NCBI GenBank assembly: GCA_024123915.1
Contig: CP099650.1
Span: 1,984,001-2,048,000 of the forward strand
Length of the DNA stretch: 64,000 nucleotides
Source of the DNA: Oxalobacteraceae bacterium OTU3CAMAD1
GTDB lineage: Bacteria; Pseudomonadota; Gammaproteobacteria; Burkholderiales; Burkholderiaceae_D
Direction of reading: 5' to 3'
The translations under genes were made by a program, and so were the position numbers. Position 1 is the stretch's first letter; every line of letters begins with the position of its first letter. Positions 1 to 9,252 of the stretch are shown here, piece after piece. The notes below the pieces were generated by a model. The model was not told where the DNA came from, ran no database searches, and saw only the letters and a list, made by a program, of their open reading frames with translations.

Positions 1-1380
1 CAATTGCGCAAGGTGCCGCACAACCGCGTGATCCGCCGCGAGCAGGACCCGCCGCAGGTGGCGGCGCTGGCCACCTACGGACTGGGCATGGGCGGCTTCG
101 GCTTGCTGTTGCTGTGGCAGGCGGGCGAAGCCCAACTGGCGGCGTACACGGCGGCCGGCTTCCTCGGTGCCTTTGTGGTATTCGGGCTGGTGGCCTGGCT
201 GGGGCTGAAGGCGCTCAAGCCGTTGCGCGGCGCCATCGACCATCAAAGCTGGCGCTTCGCCATCACCTCGCTGCAACGGCGTCCGGGCGCAACCATCGTG
301 CAGGTGGTGTCGCTGGCGCTGGGCATGATGGCGCTGCTGGTGCTGACCGTGGTGCGCGAGGATTTGATGTTGGCCTGGCGCAACGCCACGCCGCCGGACG
401 CGCCGAACCGCTTCATCATCAATATCCAGCCGGAACAACGCGAGCAGGTCGCCAAGCGGCTGGAAGCGGCCGGCGTCAGCTACGCGCCGCAGTATCCGAT
501 GATACGCGGCCGCCTGACGGCGGTGAACGGCCAGCCGATCACCGCCGAGACCTACACCGAGGACCGCGCGCGTGGCCTGGCCGACCGCGAGTTCAATCTG
601 TCGACGATGGCGCAGATGCAGGCGGAGAACAAGATTAGCGCCGGCAAGTGGTTCGCCGACACGCCGGGCTCGGCCGAGGCGTCGGTGGAGGAGGGCATCG
701 CCAAGACCTTGCGCTGGAAGCTCGGCGACAAGTTGCGCTTCGACATAGCCGGCGCGCCGGTGGACGTGACCATCACCAGTCTGCGCAAGCTGGAGTGGGG
801 ATCGATGCGGGTCAATTTCTTTGTGATTATCAACCCGGCGGCGATGAAGGAAGTGTCGCAGAGCTGGATCACGGCCTTCCACCTGCCGCCGCAGCAGGGC
901 GGGGTGATGAACGCGCTGACACGCGATTTCCCCAATTTGACGATCGTCGATGTCGGCGGCTTGTTGCGCCAGGTGCAGTCGGTGCTGGACCAGGTGGTGA
1001 CGGCGATCGAGTTCCTGTTCATCTTTACGTTGGCGTCCGGATTGCTGGTGCTGTACGCGGCGCTGATGGGATCGCAGGATGAGCGAACGCGCGAGTCCGG
1101 CCTGTTGCGGGCGCTGGGGGCCACGCGCAAGCAGTTGTCGCAGGCGCAGCTGATCGAGTTCTCGCTGGTTGGCGCGCTGTCGGGTGTGCTGGCGGCGACG
1201 GGCGCGGCGGCCATGGGGTGGGCGTTGGCGACGTATCAGTTCAAGTTCGCCTGGGCGTTCAGTCCGTCGGTGTGGCTGGTTGGGTTGGTGGCCGGCGCGG
1301 TGTGCGCCATCGCCGGTGGATGGCTGGGCTTGCGCAACGTGTTGCGCCAGCCGCCGTTGCAGACTTTGCGTGAGGCGTGA
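1..1380 (+). CDS. ABC transporter permease, FtsX/YbbP-like, C-terminal part
   Basis: This reading frame is open from the first base, so the gene begins left of the window and only about 459 C-terminal residues are seen. It has a pair of membrane segments near residues 15-70, a periplasmic-type domain of roughly 250 residues, and a C-terminal FtsX-like unit of three hydrophobic segments (about 335-455). The DERTRESGLLRALGATRKQ motif between the last segments is typical of FtsX-family permeases, where it couples the permease to an ATPase. Large permeases of the YbbP type have two such units and work with a YbbA-like ATPase in lipid or lipoprotein handling. The ATPase gene is not in view, so the substrate cannot be named. 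Confidence 0.85.
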   Translation, partial: QLRKVPHNRVIRREQDPPQVAALATYGLGMGGFGLLLLWQAGEAQLAAYTAAGFLGAFVVFGLVAWLGLKALKPLRGAIDHQSWRFAITSLQRRPGATIVQVVSLALGMMALLVLTVVREDLMLAWRNATPPDAPNRFIINIQPEQREQVAKRLEAAGVSYAPQYPMIRGRLTAVNGQPITAETYTEDRARGLADREFNLSTMAQMQAENKISAGKWFADTPGSAEASVEEGIAKTLRWKLGDKLRFDIAGAPVDVTITSLRKLEWGSMRVNFFVIINPAAMKEVSQSWITAFHLPPQQGGVMNALTRDFPNLTIVDVGGLLRQVQSVLDQVVTAIEFLFIFTLASGLLVLYAALMGSQDERTRESGLLRALGATRKQLSQAQLIEFSLVGALSGVLAATGAAAMGWALATYQFKFAWAFSPSVWLVGLVAGAVCAIAGGWLGLRNVLRQPPLQTLREA

Positions 1381-1419
1381 TACGGGTGACAAGCGCCGAT
1401 GGCCGTTCCCGTTGAGAAT

Positions 1420-1535
1420 CCACGGATCCACGTAGGGCGGATTAGCGTAGCGTAATCGGCCATGGCCGAGCCGCCGTCAGCGTACACATGGCCGATTACG
1501 GCGTTCCGCCTAATCCGCCCTACGTGGAACCGTGG
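1420..1535. repeat. Intergenic palindromic repeat element, copy 1
   Basis: The ends form 25-base inverted repeats (1420-1444 and 1511-1535) that match at 24 of 25 positions and contain GTAGGGCGGATTA. The inside is also partly self-complementary (GGCCAT/ATGGCC, CGTAATC/GATTACG). Related copies lie at 9113-9220 and 31054-31090. It sits between the permease gene and the convergent jqsR gene, so it may also act in transcription termination. It has no coding capacity and looks like a REP/MITE-type dispersed element. Confidence 0.8.
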
Positions 1536-1564
1536 TAACTGGACGATTCCCCATCGTCGAGGAT

Positions 1565-2575
1565 TTACGCGGCCACGCTTTCCTGCGCCGCGTGCTCCTT
1601 CAAAAACTGCGCATACGCATACGGCAGCTTGTCGAAATAATGCCCCGGTAAATCGAACAACGCCCAATAATACGTTTCGCTGCCCTGACACACCTGCGGC
1701 GCGGCACAATAACGGTGCCAACTGTCGCCGACCTGGCGCGAATACATCCCATCCCCCTCGGCATCCGAGAAAAACGGCAACACCCGCCGCGCCAGCAGCG
1801 CGTCGAGCAACGACGGCGGCGCGTCGCTGTCGCGGGCGATCTCGTATTGCGCGTACATGCCTTGCTCGGTCTCGATCATCATCAGCTTGGCCTTGCCATG
1901 CTTGTCGAGGAACAGGATGCCGGTCGGATTCGGGAAAATGTAGTGCTCGACAAATCCCATCGACGCCATCAAATGCTGCACCAGACCCGCCAGCACCGGG
2001 TCGCCCAGGAAATGGTAGTTATGCAGCAGCACCAGCTCGCGCAAGGTTTCCGATTTGTCGTCGAAATAGCTGCGCTGCAACGCGGCGATTTCCACTTCCA
2101 GGATATCGAGCGCGTGGTCGTCGCTCTTTTTGATGTAGCGGTCGATCAGGCCCCGGTTGAAGGCGCTGACGGCGATCTTTTCATCGGCCGTGCCGGTGAA
2201 CAAAATCTTCTTGCACGGCAGGTGACTGACCGCCTCGCAAAATTCCAGCCCGTTCATTTGCGGCATCGAATAATCGATCACCAGCACCGATGGCGTGGAG
2301 AAGCGCCGGCGCTGCTCGCCGATGCGGTAGATGCGCTCCAGGTCGAGCGCGATGTTGCACTGGTCGCCGGTGAGGTTTTGCATGTCGAAGTTCACCTGCA
2401 GCAGCACGCCGTCGTCCGCTTCGCTTTGGCGCAGCCATTGCAGCGCGGCGGAGGTGTCGTGGAACGTTTTGCTCGCCAGCATGGGATCGAGCTGGAACGA
2501 CAGGCTTTTGAGGAAGGAATCGCTGTCGTCGACGAGGACGGTCAGCGTGGGATGCGAGTAGACGGGCAGATGCAT
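1565..2575 (-). CDS. jqsR: Response regulator of the Jqs/Lqs quorum-sensing system
   Basis: This is a 336-residue protein with an N-terminal receiver-like domain. The acidic pocket is VLVDDSD near residue 13, and the likely phospho-acceptor is Asp101 in VLVIDYSMP. That is about 45 residues later than in ordinary receivers because a segment is inserted between the first strand and this site. The conserved Thr and Lys follow (LFTGTAD, YIKKSDD). The C-terminal half shows no DNA-binding helix-turn-helix that I can recognise, so output may be through protein contacts, as proposed for LqsR-type regulators. It starts 6 bases after the kinase gene jqsS ends, so the two are one operon. Naming rests on the neighbours (kinase and CqsA-type synthase) and the unusual receiver. 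Confidence 0.8.
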   Translation of the reverse strand: MHLPVYSHPTLTVLVDDSDSFLKSLSFQLDPMLASKTFHDTSAALQWLRQSEADDGVLLQVNFDMQNLTGDQCNIALDLERIYRIGEQRRRFSTPSVLVIDYSMPQMNGLEFCEAVSHLPCKKILFTGTADEKIAVSAFNRGLIDRYIKKSDDHALDILEVEIAALQRSYFDDKSETLRELVLLHNYHFLGDPVLAGLVQHLMASMGFVEHYIFPNPTGILFLDKHGKAKLMMIETEQGMYAQYEIARDSDAPPSLLDALLARRVLPFFSDAEGDGMYSRQVGDSWHRYCAAPQVCQGSETYYWALFDLPGHYFDKLPYAYAQFLKEHAAQESVAA

Positions 2576-2581
2576 TGGATT

Positions 2582-3922
2582 TCACCTTGAAGTGGACAGC
2601 TGCTGGGGAAACTCCAGCACGAAGATGGCGTACGCGCTCTCGCGCGAGACGCAGCGTATGGTGGCGTTCCACGCTTCCATGATTTCCTGGCACAGCGCGA
2701 GGCCTATCCCTGCGCCGTTGTGCGGCGGGTAGGAGTAGAAGCGACGAAAAATCAGCGACATCTGCGGCGCCGGGACGCCGCAGCCGGTGTCGATGAACAG
2801 CAGGCGCGGCGGCTCGTGGGCGCCGTCGACGACGATGCGCACGCGGCCCTTGCCGGCGCGCTGCACCGCCTTGAGCGCGTTGCGCAGCAAATTGAGCAGG
2901 ATCACCACCGACAGCTCGGCCTGGCCGGCGAAGCGGAAGTTGTGGCGCACCTCCAGCGTGACCATCTTTTGCTGGCCGGTGCTGGAGAACGGATAGCGCT
3001 TGAGCACCGCCTCGACCACCGTTTCCATCGACACCGTCTCGACCGGGCGCAGGTTTTGCCGCACCGCCGTGGCGCTGAGCAGGAACAGGTCGATCATGTG
3101 GTTCATGTGCCGCACCTCGAACTGAATGCGGGCCAGCGCGTCGATCGTGCCGAGCCGGTCGTCCGCCACCCGGCCGTTGATGTCCGAGAACAACCTGAGC
3201 AGGCCGCGCACGTTGGCGTCCACGCTGGTCAGCGGCGTGCGCAGCTCGTGGGCGACGGTGGCCAGGCCGGCGCCGAGCCCGGCCAGCTTTTCCTGCGCCA
3301 GCACATTGCGGCTGATCTTGGCCGCCGACAGCACGGCGATGGTGAACCAGTGCACCGGCAATTGCTGCAACACCGGCTTGCTGAGCAGGGTGGCGGTTTC
3401 ACCCAGCGCGACGACGGCGACGCACGCCAGCGCGGTGCCGATCACGTAGGCCCGCAACGCCAGGCTGGTATCGAAGTGGAACAGCACGACCAGCCCGATC
3501 AGCAGCGATTCCCCCCACACACCCGAGGCGTGGTTCATTACGAACATGAAGGTGAAGAAGAAGGGAAAGATGTAGCTCAGCGCGACCAGCAGGTACAGCT
3601 CGAGCATGCGACGGGTGAACTGGCGCGCGAACAGGCCCAGCGCGCACAGCAGGATGCCGACCATGCGCAGCGGCAGGCTTTCGTATTCTTGCGGGAAAAA
3701 ATGCTGCCAGATCACGTAGTACAGCGGCATGCCGACCGTGCCGATGCACGCGAGCAGCAGCACGCGCACGGTCGCATGGTCCTCACGGCCATGATAAAGC
3801 AGCAGCGACTGGACCACTCCGTGTTGCCAACGTTTCCAGCGTGCTTGCAGGGGATGCTTCATGGCCGATATGACGTGTATCAAGCTTGCATCATCGCCTG
3901 AAATTGAACCGAGCTCGGCCAT
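2582..3922 (-). CDS. jqsS: Membrane sensor histidine kinase for alpha-hydroxyketone autoinducer
   Basis: The protein has about 446 residues. Its N-terminal half carries roughly six hydrophobic membrane segments (about residues 52-200) with almost no periplasmic domain, like CqsS/LqsS kinases that bind a membrane-permeable hydroxyketone. The kinase half has the H-box VAHELRTPLTS (His225), the N-box LLNLLRNALKAV, the G1 box DTGCGVP and the G2 box GAGIGLAL. Unlike CqsS it has no attached receiver domain; the partner is the next gene. The start is uncertain: ATG at 3862, which removes 20 residues, is an equally good choice, and neither has a clear ribosome binding site. It diverges from jqsA. Confidence 0.87.
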   Translation of the reverse strand: MAELGSISGDDASLIHVISAMKHPLQARWKRWQHGVVQSLLLYHGREDHATVRVLLLACIGTVGMPLYYVIWQHFFPQEYESLPLRMVGILLCALGLFARQFTRRMLELYLLVALSYIFPFFFTFMFVMNHASGVWGESLLIGLVVLFHFDTSLALRAYVIGTALACVAVVALGETATLLSKPVLQQLPVHWFTIAVLSAAKISRNVLAQEKLAGLGAGLATVAHELRTPLTSVDANVRGLLRLFSDINGRVADDRLGTIDALARIQFEVRHMNHMIDLFLLSATAVRQNLRPVETVSMETVVEAVLKRYPFSSTGQQKMVTLEVRHNFRFAGQAELSVVILLNLLRNALKAVQRAGKGRVRIVVDGAHEPPRLLFIDTGCGVPAPQMSLIFRRFYSYPPHNGAGIGLALCQEIMEAWNATIRCVSRESAYAIFVLEFPQQLSTSR

Positions 3923-3924
3923 AT

Positions 3925-3943
3925 CAAATCACAAGTTGATTTG
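3925..3943. promoter_or_regulatory. Dyad in the jqsS/jqsA divergent control region
   Basis: CAAATCA and TGATTTG form a perfect 7-base inverted repeat with a 5-base spacer. It lies in an AT-rich stretch that contrasts with the GC-rich genes and is the only gap between the divergent kinase and synthase genes. It is placed to be an operator. If the kinase starts at 3862 rather than 3922, the dyad lies upstream of both genes. The binding protein is unknown. Confidence 0.45.
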
Positions 3944-4026
3944 TATCAATCTCTCGCTCTTTATTTGCTGCAAGGTGCGACATGAGATTCACAAATAGCA
4001 ACCTTTCAACTTCTAAGGAGAACAAG

Positions 4027-5301
4027 ATGTCAAACGCTATCGCTGGTCACCGCACCCATTCCGATCCCGCTTCTTTCCGCGCCATCACGCTGTCCGCCGA
4101 GCAGGTGATGCCGGACTATGTCAACGCCCGCATGGACGAGCACTACGTCACCCGCATCGAGCAATTGCTGGGCGGCGAGCATCCGCACGCGTGGCAGCCG
4201 ACGCCGCGCGGCGCCGTGTTTTTGGCCGGCAACGATTATCTGTGCCTGGGCGGGGAGCCGGCGCTGGTGGGGGCGCAGATCGCCGCGCTGCGCGACAGCC
4301 AGGGGGAAATGCTGATGTCGGCCGTGTATTTGCAGGAGGGCAGCGCCCAGCATCGGCTGGAGCGCAAGTTCGCCGCGTTGATGGGCGCGCAGGACGGCAT
4401 CCTGGCGCAATCGGGCTGGGCCGCCAATGTCGGCCTGGTGCAGACCCTGGCCGCGCCCGGCATCCCGGTGTACCTCGACATGCAGGCCCACGCGTCCTTG
4501 TGGGAAGGCGTGCAATCGGCCGGGGCGACGCCGGTGTCCTTCCTGCACAATGACATGCAGCATCTGCGCAAGCAGCTGGCGCGCCATGGACGCGGGCTGA
4601 TCGCCGTCGATGCGCTCTACAGCACCAACGGCAGCCTGGCGCCGTTGCGGGAACTGGTGGAGATCGCGGAGGAGTACGGCTGCCTGCTGATCGTCGACGA
4701 ATCGCATTCGCTGGGCACGCACGGGCCGCGCGGCGCCGGGCTGGTGGCGGCGCAGGGGCTAAGCGAGCGCGTCCATTTCCGCACGGCGTCGCTGGCCAAG
4801 GCGTTCGCCGGGCGCGCCGGGTTCGTCACTTGTTCGAGCAAGTTCAAGGGGTACTTCCTGTCGGAATCGCGACCGGCCATTTTCAGCTCCTGTCTGCTGG
4901 GTCACGAGCTGGCGTGGTTCGACGCCGCCATCGATTTTGTCGCGGCCGCCGACGACCGCCGCGCCGCGCTGCACGCGAACTCGCTGGAGTTGCGCGAGGA
5001 TTTGGGCGCGCTCGGCTACAACGTCAGCGAGGGCAGCGAGCAGATCATCGCGCTGGAGCCGGGCCCGGAGCCGAAGACGCTGGCGCTGCGCAAGCTGCTG
5101 GAGACGCACGGCATCTATGGCGCCATGTTCTGCGCGCCGGCCACGGCCAAGAACCGCTCTTTGGTGCGGCTGACGCTCAACTCTGGTCTGGACAGTTCGC
5201 AGCTGGCGCGCATCGTCCAGGCGTGCGAGGATATCCGCTCCCGGGTCGATCTGGAGAACTGGTCGTCGACGCGGCGCTTGAACCGTCTGGCGCTGGTGTA
5301 A
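4027..5301 (+). CDS. jqsA: CqsA/JqsA-type autoinducer synthase (PLP enzyme)
   Basis: This is a 424-residue member of the alpha-oxoamine synthase family (fold-type I PLP enzymes). CqsA/LqsA members join an acyl-CoA to an amino-acid-derived donor, giving alpha-hydroxyketone signals. Visible sites are the substrate and PLP region DESHSLGTHGPRGAG (around residue 222), the PLP lysine Lys258 in TASLAKAF, and GIYGAMFCAPATAKNRSLVRLTLNSGL near the C-terminus, typical of CqsA rather than of KBL or BioF. The start at 4027 is preceded by AAGGAG six bases upstream; an in-frame ATG at 3982 has no such site. The flanking jqsS and jqsR genes complete a synthase-sensor-regulator set. The exact acyl chain length of the signal cannot be told from sequence. 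Confidence 0.92.
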   Translation: MSNAIAGHRTHSDPASFRAITLSAEQVMPDYVNARMDEHYVTRIEQLLGGEHPHAWQPTPRGAVFLAGNDYLCLGGEPALVGAQIAALRDSQGEMLMSAVYLQEGSAQHRLERKFAALMGAQDGILAQSGWAANVGLVQTLAAPGIPVYLDMQAHASLWEGVQSAGATPVSFLHNDMQHLRKQLARHGRGLIAVDALYSTNGSLAPLRELVEIAEEYGCLLIVDESHSLGTHGPRGAGLVAAQGLSERVHFRTASLAKAFAGRAGFVTCSSKFKGYFLSESRPAIFSSCLLGHELAWFDAAIDFVAAADDRRAALHANSLELREDLGALGYNVSEGSEQIIALEPGPEPKTLALRKLLETHGIYGAMFCAPATAKNRSLVRLTLNSGLDSSQLARIVQACEDIRSRVDLENWSSTRRLNRLALV

Positions 5302-5387
5302 GGCGCGTGTCGTTCCGCGTCGCCGCGCGGGCGGCGCGGTGCGCGCGTGGGGCGCGCTGTAAGCGATGGTGCGCTATCATGACGGCT

Positions 5388-5777
5388 ATGACTGAACCAC
5401 AAACCCTTTATGAAGTGATCGGCGGCGAATCGCGCGTGCGCGAGATGGTCGACCGTTTTTATGATCTGATGGAACTGGAGTCCGAGTTCGCGCTGCTGCG
5501 CGCGGCCCATCCGCCGACCCTGGACAACGCGCGCGAGCGTCTGTTCATGTTTCTCAGCGGCTGGATGGGCGGGCCGGACCTGTATATCGAGGCACATGGA
5601 CATCCGCGCCTGCGGATGCGGCATATGCCGTTCGCCATCGGCACGCAGGAGCGCGACCAGTGGCTGCGCGCGATGGCGTGGGCGATGGAGGATGTCGGCA
5701 TCGACGAGGCGCTGCGGGTGCGGCTGATGGAGTCGTTCTACCAGACCGCCGACTGGATGCGCAACAAGCCGGATTGA
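5388..5777 (+). CDS. glbO: Group II truncated haemoglobin
   Basis: This is a small globin of 129 residues of the two-over-two helix type. LYEVIGGES at the N-terminus, the B/CD region RFYDLMELE, the FLSGWMGGPDLYIEAHGHPRLRMRH stretch, whose last His is the expected proximal haem ligand, and the final helix WLRAMAWAMEDVG are standard for the GlbO group. These proteins bind O2 or NO and are linked to oxygen or nitrosative stress. An in-frame ATG at 5379 adds three residues; neither start has a convincing ribosome binding site. It ends 4 bases before rmuC, suggesting co-transcription. Confidence 0.88.
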   Translation: MTEPQTLYEVIGGESRVREMVDRFYDLMELESEFALLRAAHPPTLDNARERLFMFLSGWMGGPDLYIEAHGHPRLRMRHMPFAIGTQERDQWLRAMAWAMEDVGIDEALRVRLMESFYQTADWMRNKPD

Positions 5778-5781
5778 TACG

Positions 5782-7098
5782 ATGACCCAGACCGAATTTT
5801 TTGTCCTGCTGGCGGCGTTGGCCATGGTTTTGGTGATGCAGGTGGTAGTGCTGTTGCGCGGGCGCGCCGGCGGCGCCCAGGCCGACGCCGGCCTGGCCGA
5901 GCGCATCGAACGGGTCGAGCGCGAGGTGCGGATGCAGCTGCAAACGACGGCCCAAACCACGCACGCCGCCACGGTGCAGCAGTTCGAGGACATGCGCCGC
6001 CAGTTGCAGGCGCAAGGTCTGGTCGGACGCGAGGAGCAGAGCCGGGGCTTGAAGCAGTTCGCCGACAGCATGAACCAGGCGCTGGCCCGGCTGACCGAGT
6101 CGAACGCGGCGCGCATGCAGGAGGTGCGCGCAACTTTGGAAGCCAAGATCAAGGATCTGCAGGCCGACAACGGCGCCCGGCTCGAAGAGATGCGCAAGAC
6201 CGTCGACGAGAAGCTGCACGCGACCCTGGAGACGCGGCTGACCGCCTCGTTCCAGCAGGTGTCCGAGCGGCTCGAGCGCGTCCACCAGGGATTGGGCGAG
6301 ATGCAGCAGCTGGCGCTGGGCGTCGGCGATTTGAAGCGGGTGCTGACCAACGTCAAGACGCGCGGCACCTGGGGCGAGGTGCAGCTGGAGATGCTGCTCG
6401 AGCAGGTGCTGACGCCGGAGCAGTACGCGAAGAACGTCGAGACCATCGCCGGCAGCGGCGCGCGCGTCGAGTTCGCGCTCAAGTTGCCGGGCCAGGTGGA
6501 GGGCGGGGCGCCGGTGTGGATGCCGATCGACGCCAAGTTCCCCAAGGAGCAGTACGAACGATTGCTGGAAGCCGCCGACCGCGCGGACGCCGAGGGCGTG
6601 GCGCTGGCCGGGCGCGAGCTGGAACGGGCGGTGCGCGGCGAAGCCAAAACGATCTCCGAGAAATACGTGTCGCCGCCGCACACCACCGATTTCGCCATCC
6701 TGTTCCTGCCGACCGAGGGGCTGTACGCGGAAGTGATGCGCCGTCCGGGGCTGGCCGATGAGCTGCAGCGGCTGCACCGCATCAGCATCGCCGGGCCGTC
6801 GACGTTGTCGGCGCTGCTCAACAGCCTGCAGATGGGCTTCCGCACCCTGGCGCTGGAAAAGCGCTCGTCGGAGGTGTGGCAGGTGCTGGGCGCGGTGAAG
6901 ACGGAGTTCGCCAAGTTCGGCGACGTGCTGGCGGCGACCAAGCTGACGTTGGAGCGCGCCGCCAAGAACATCGAATCGGCCGAGACCCGCAGCCGCCAGA
7001 TGGCGCGCAAGCTCAAGACGGTGGAGGCGCTGCCGAGCGAGGCGGCGCAACTGCTGCTGGGGCCTGAACTGGATAAAACAGAAGTCGATACGGATTAA
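5782..7098 (+). CDS. rmuC: DNA recombination protein RmuC
   Basis: The protein has 438 residues: one N-terminal membrane segment (about residues 6-26), a long coiled coil rich in Glu, Arg and Gln (about 35-180), and a C-terminal nuclease-like domain. The signatures TRGTWGEVQLEMLLEQVL, IDAKFPKEQYERLLEA and FLPTEGLYAEVMRRPGL are diagnostic of the RmuC family. RmuC is thought to limit inversions at short inverted repeats. It lies directly after the globin gene; the CoA-transferase gene follows after 15 bases. Confidence 0.95.
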   Translation: MTQTEFFVLLAALAMVLVMQVVVLLRGRAGGAQADAGLAERIERVEREVRMQLQTTAQTTHAATVQQFEDMRRQLQAQGLVGREEQSRGLKQFADSMNQALARLTESNAARMQEVRATLEAKIKDLQADNGARLEEMRKTVDEKLHATLETRLTASFQQVSERLERVHQGLGEMQQLALGVGDLKRVLTNVKTRGTWGEVQLEMLLEQVLTPEQYAKNVETIAGSGARVEFALKLPGQVEGGAPVWMPIDAKFPKEQYERLLEAADRADAEGVALAGRELERAVRGEAKTISEKYVSPPHTTDFAILFLPTEGLYAEVMRRPGLADELQRLHRISIAGPSTLSALLNSLQMGFRTLALEKRSSEVWQVLGAVKTEFAKFGDVLAATKLTLERAAKNIESAETRSRQMARKLKTVEALPSEAAQLLLGPELDKTEVDTD

Positions 7099-7113
7099 AA
7101 AACGGAGCCGATC

Positions 7114-9102
7114 ATGCCAGGACGTAGCCTTGATTTTTCCACCGTCGGCATGCCGGCTGTCCAGCGCAACAAGATCGTCAGCGCGGCCGACGCGGTCGGC
7201 CTGATACGCGACGGCGACACCATCGCCACCGGCGGGTTTGTCGGCGTCGGTTTCGCCGAGAATATCGCGGTGGCGCTGGAGCGGCGCTTTCTGGCGCCGG
7301 CGTCCGAGGGCGGCGGCCACCCGCGCGACCTGACCCTGGTCTACGCGGCCGGGCAGGGCGACGGCAAGGATCGCGGTCTCAATCACCTGGCGCACGAGGG
7401 CATGCTCAAACGGGTCGTCGGCGGCCACTGGAGCCTGTTGCCCAAGCTGCAGCAGCTGGCCATCGGCGGCAAAATCGAAGCGTACAACCTGCCGCAAGGC
7501 GTCATCAGCCAGCTGTTTCGCGACACCGCCGCCGGCAAGCCGGGATTGCTCACGCACGTCGGCCTCGGGACGTTTGTCGATCCGCGCCACGGCGGCGGCA
7601 AGATCAACGACCGCACCACCGAGGAGCTGGTGGAGGTGGCGACCATGGGCGGCAACGAATACCTGTTCTACAAGGCGCAGCCGGTGCACGTGGGGATCAT
7701 CCGCGGCACGACGGCCGACGCCAACGGCAACGTCACGATGGAGCGCGAGGCGCTGACCCTGGAGGCGCTGGCGATCGCGATGGCCGCGCACAATTCCGGC
7801 GGCATCGTCATCGTGCAGGTCGAGCGGATCGCCGAGCGCGGCACGCTCAACCCGCGCCAGGTCAAGATACCCGGCATCCTGGTCGACTGCGTGGTGGTGG
7901 CGGAAAAGCCCGAGTACCATATGCAGACCTTCGCCGAGCCTTACAGCCCGGCCTTCGCCGGCGAGCTGCGGGTGGCCTTGTCGGCGATGGCGCCGATGCC
8001 GCTGTCGGAGCGCAAGATCATCGCGCGCCGCGCGCTGATGGAGCTGCGGCCGAACAATGTCGTCAATCTCGGCATCGGCATGCCGGAGGGCGTGGCCAAT
8101 GTCGCGGCGGAGGAGAAGCTGCTCGACCTGGTGACGTTGACGGCCGAACCGGGCGTGATCGGCGGCCTGCCGGCCGGCGGCTTGAACTTCGGGGCGGCCA
8201 CCAACGCGGACGCCATCATCGACCAACCCTACCAGTTCGATTTCTACGACGGCGGCGGGCTCGATGTGGCCATCCTCGGCCTGGCGCAGGCGGACCGGCA
8301 CGGCAACCTGAATGTCAGCAAATTCGGCAGCAAGCTGGCCGGCGCCGGAGGCTTCATCAACATCAGCCAGAATGCGCGCAAGGTGGTGTTCGTCGGCACC
8401 TTCACCGCCGACAAGGGACGCACGCGAAAATTCATCGATGAAGTCGAGCATCGCACCTATAGCGGCGAGTATGCCGCGCGGCGCGGCCAGGAAGCCTTGT
8501 TCGTCACCGAGCGGTGCGTGTTCAAGCTGGTGATCGACGGCGGCATGTCGGGGCTGGAGTTGATCGAGATCGCGCCCGGCGTCGACCTGGAGCGCGATAT
8601 CCTGGCGCAGATGGATTTCAAGCCTGCGATCAGCGCGGATCTCAAGCTGATGGACGCGCGCATTTTCTGGCCGTTGCCGATGAACTGGCGGGTCGACTTC
8701 CTCGCGCAGCCGTTGGAGCAGCGGCTTATGTACGACGCGCAGCAGGAGCTGTTCTTTGTAAACTTCGAAGGTTTCGAGGTGAGCGACGCGGCGACCATCG
8801 AGCGTATTTGCGAGCTGGTGTCGGAGCGCCTGGCGCCGTTGGGACGCAGGGTGCCGGCGGTGATCAACTACGATAATTTCTCGATCGCGCCGGACTTGAT
8901 GGACGAGTATGTGGAGGCGGTCGACCAGCTGGCGGAGCGCTATTACAGCAAGGTCACGCGCTACGCACACAGTACCTTCATGCGCGCCAGTTTGGGACGG
9001 GCGTTCCGCCGCATCGAGAAGGACGCGGCGTTGTTCGCCAATTCGGCCGAGGCGCTGTTGCGGTTAAGGCAGGAGGACGATAACGGAGATACGCGCGTAT
9101 GA
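7114..9102 (+). CDS. Acyl-CoA:carboxylate CoA-transferase, YdiF/propionate CoA-transferase type
   Basis: This 662-residue protein carries both halves (alpha and beta) of a class I CoA-transferase in one chain, as in E. coli YdiF and propionate CoA-transferase. [18 protein letters not shown] opens the alpha half and [17 protein letters not shown] opens the beta half. Glu345 in TAEPGVIGG is the expected catalytic residue that forms the glutamyl-CoA intermediate. After about residue 530 there is an extra C-terminal segment of about 120 residues, roughly the length seen in the longer members of this family. The substrate could be acetate, propionate or a short 3-oxo acid and cannot be fixed from sequence. 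An AACGGAG-type ribosome site lies before the ATG. Confidence 0.88.
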   Translation: MPGRSLDFSTVGMPAVQRNKIVSAADAVGLIRDGDTIATGGFVGVGFAENIAVALERRFLAPASEGGGHPRDLTLVYAAGQGDGKDRGLNHLAHEGMLKRVVGGHWSLLPKLQQLAIGGKIEAYNLPQGVISQLFRDTAAGKPGLLTHVGLGTFVDPRHGGGKINDRTTEELVEVATMGGNEYLFYKAQPVHVGIIRGTTADANGNVTMEREALTLEALAIAMAAHNSGGIVIVQVERIAERGTLNPRQVKIPGILVDCVVVAEKPEYHMQTFAEPYSPAFAGELRVALSAMAPMPLSERKIIARRALMELRPNNVVNLGIGMPEGVANVAAEEKLLDLVTLTAEPGVIGGLPAGGLNFGAATNADAIIDQPYQFDFYDGGGLDVAILGLAQADRHGNLNVSKFGSKLAGAGGFINISQNARKVVFVGTFTADKGRTRKFIDEVEHRTYSGEYAARRGQEALFVTERCVFKLVIDGGMSGLELIEIAPGVDLERDILAQMDFKPAISADLKLMDARIFWPLPMNWRVDFLAQPLEQRLMYDAQQELFFVNFEGFEVSDAATIERICELVSERLAPLGRRVPAVINYDNFSIAPDLMDEYVEAVDQLAERYYSKVTRYAHSTFMRASLGRAFRRIEKDAALFANSAEALLRLRQEDDNGDTRV

Positions 9103-9112
9103 AATTCCGGAT

Positions 9113-9220
9113 ACACGTAGGGCGGATTAGGCGGAACGCCGTAATCGGCCATGTGCGAGCCGCCGACGGCGCATGCATGGCCGATTACGCTTCGCTAATC
9201 CGCCCTACGTGGTTCCGTGG
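9113..9220. repeat. Intergenic palindromic repeat element, copy 2
   Basis: The terminal inverted repeats (9113-9130 and 9195-9212) contain GTAGGGCGGATTAG and its complement. The interior (GGCGGAACGCCGTAATCGGCCATG versus the other arm) matches copy 1 in the opposite orientation, so the whole unit is inverted relative to copy 1. It lies just after the CoA-transferase gene, in the gap before the convergent mobA-moeA gene, again a 3'-to-3' position. Confidence 0.8.
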
Positions 9221-9252
9221 TTACGCGATGGCCAATGGCCGGAATATCGAGG

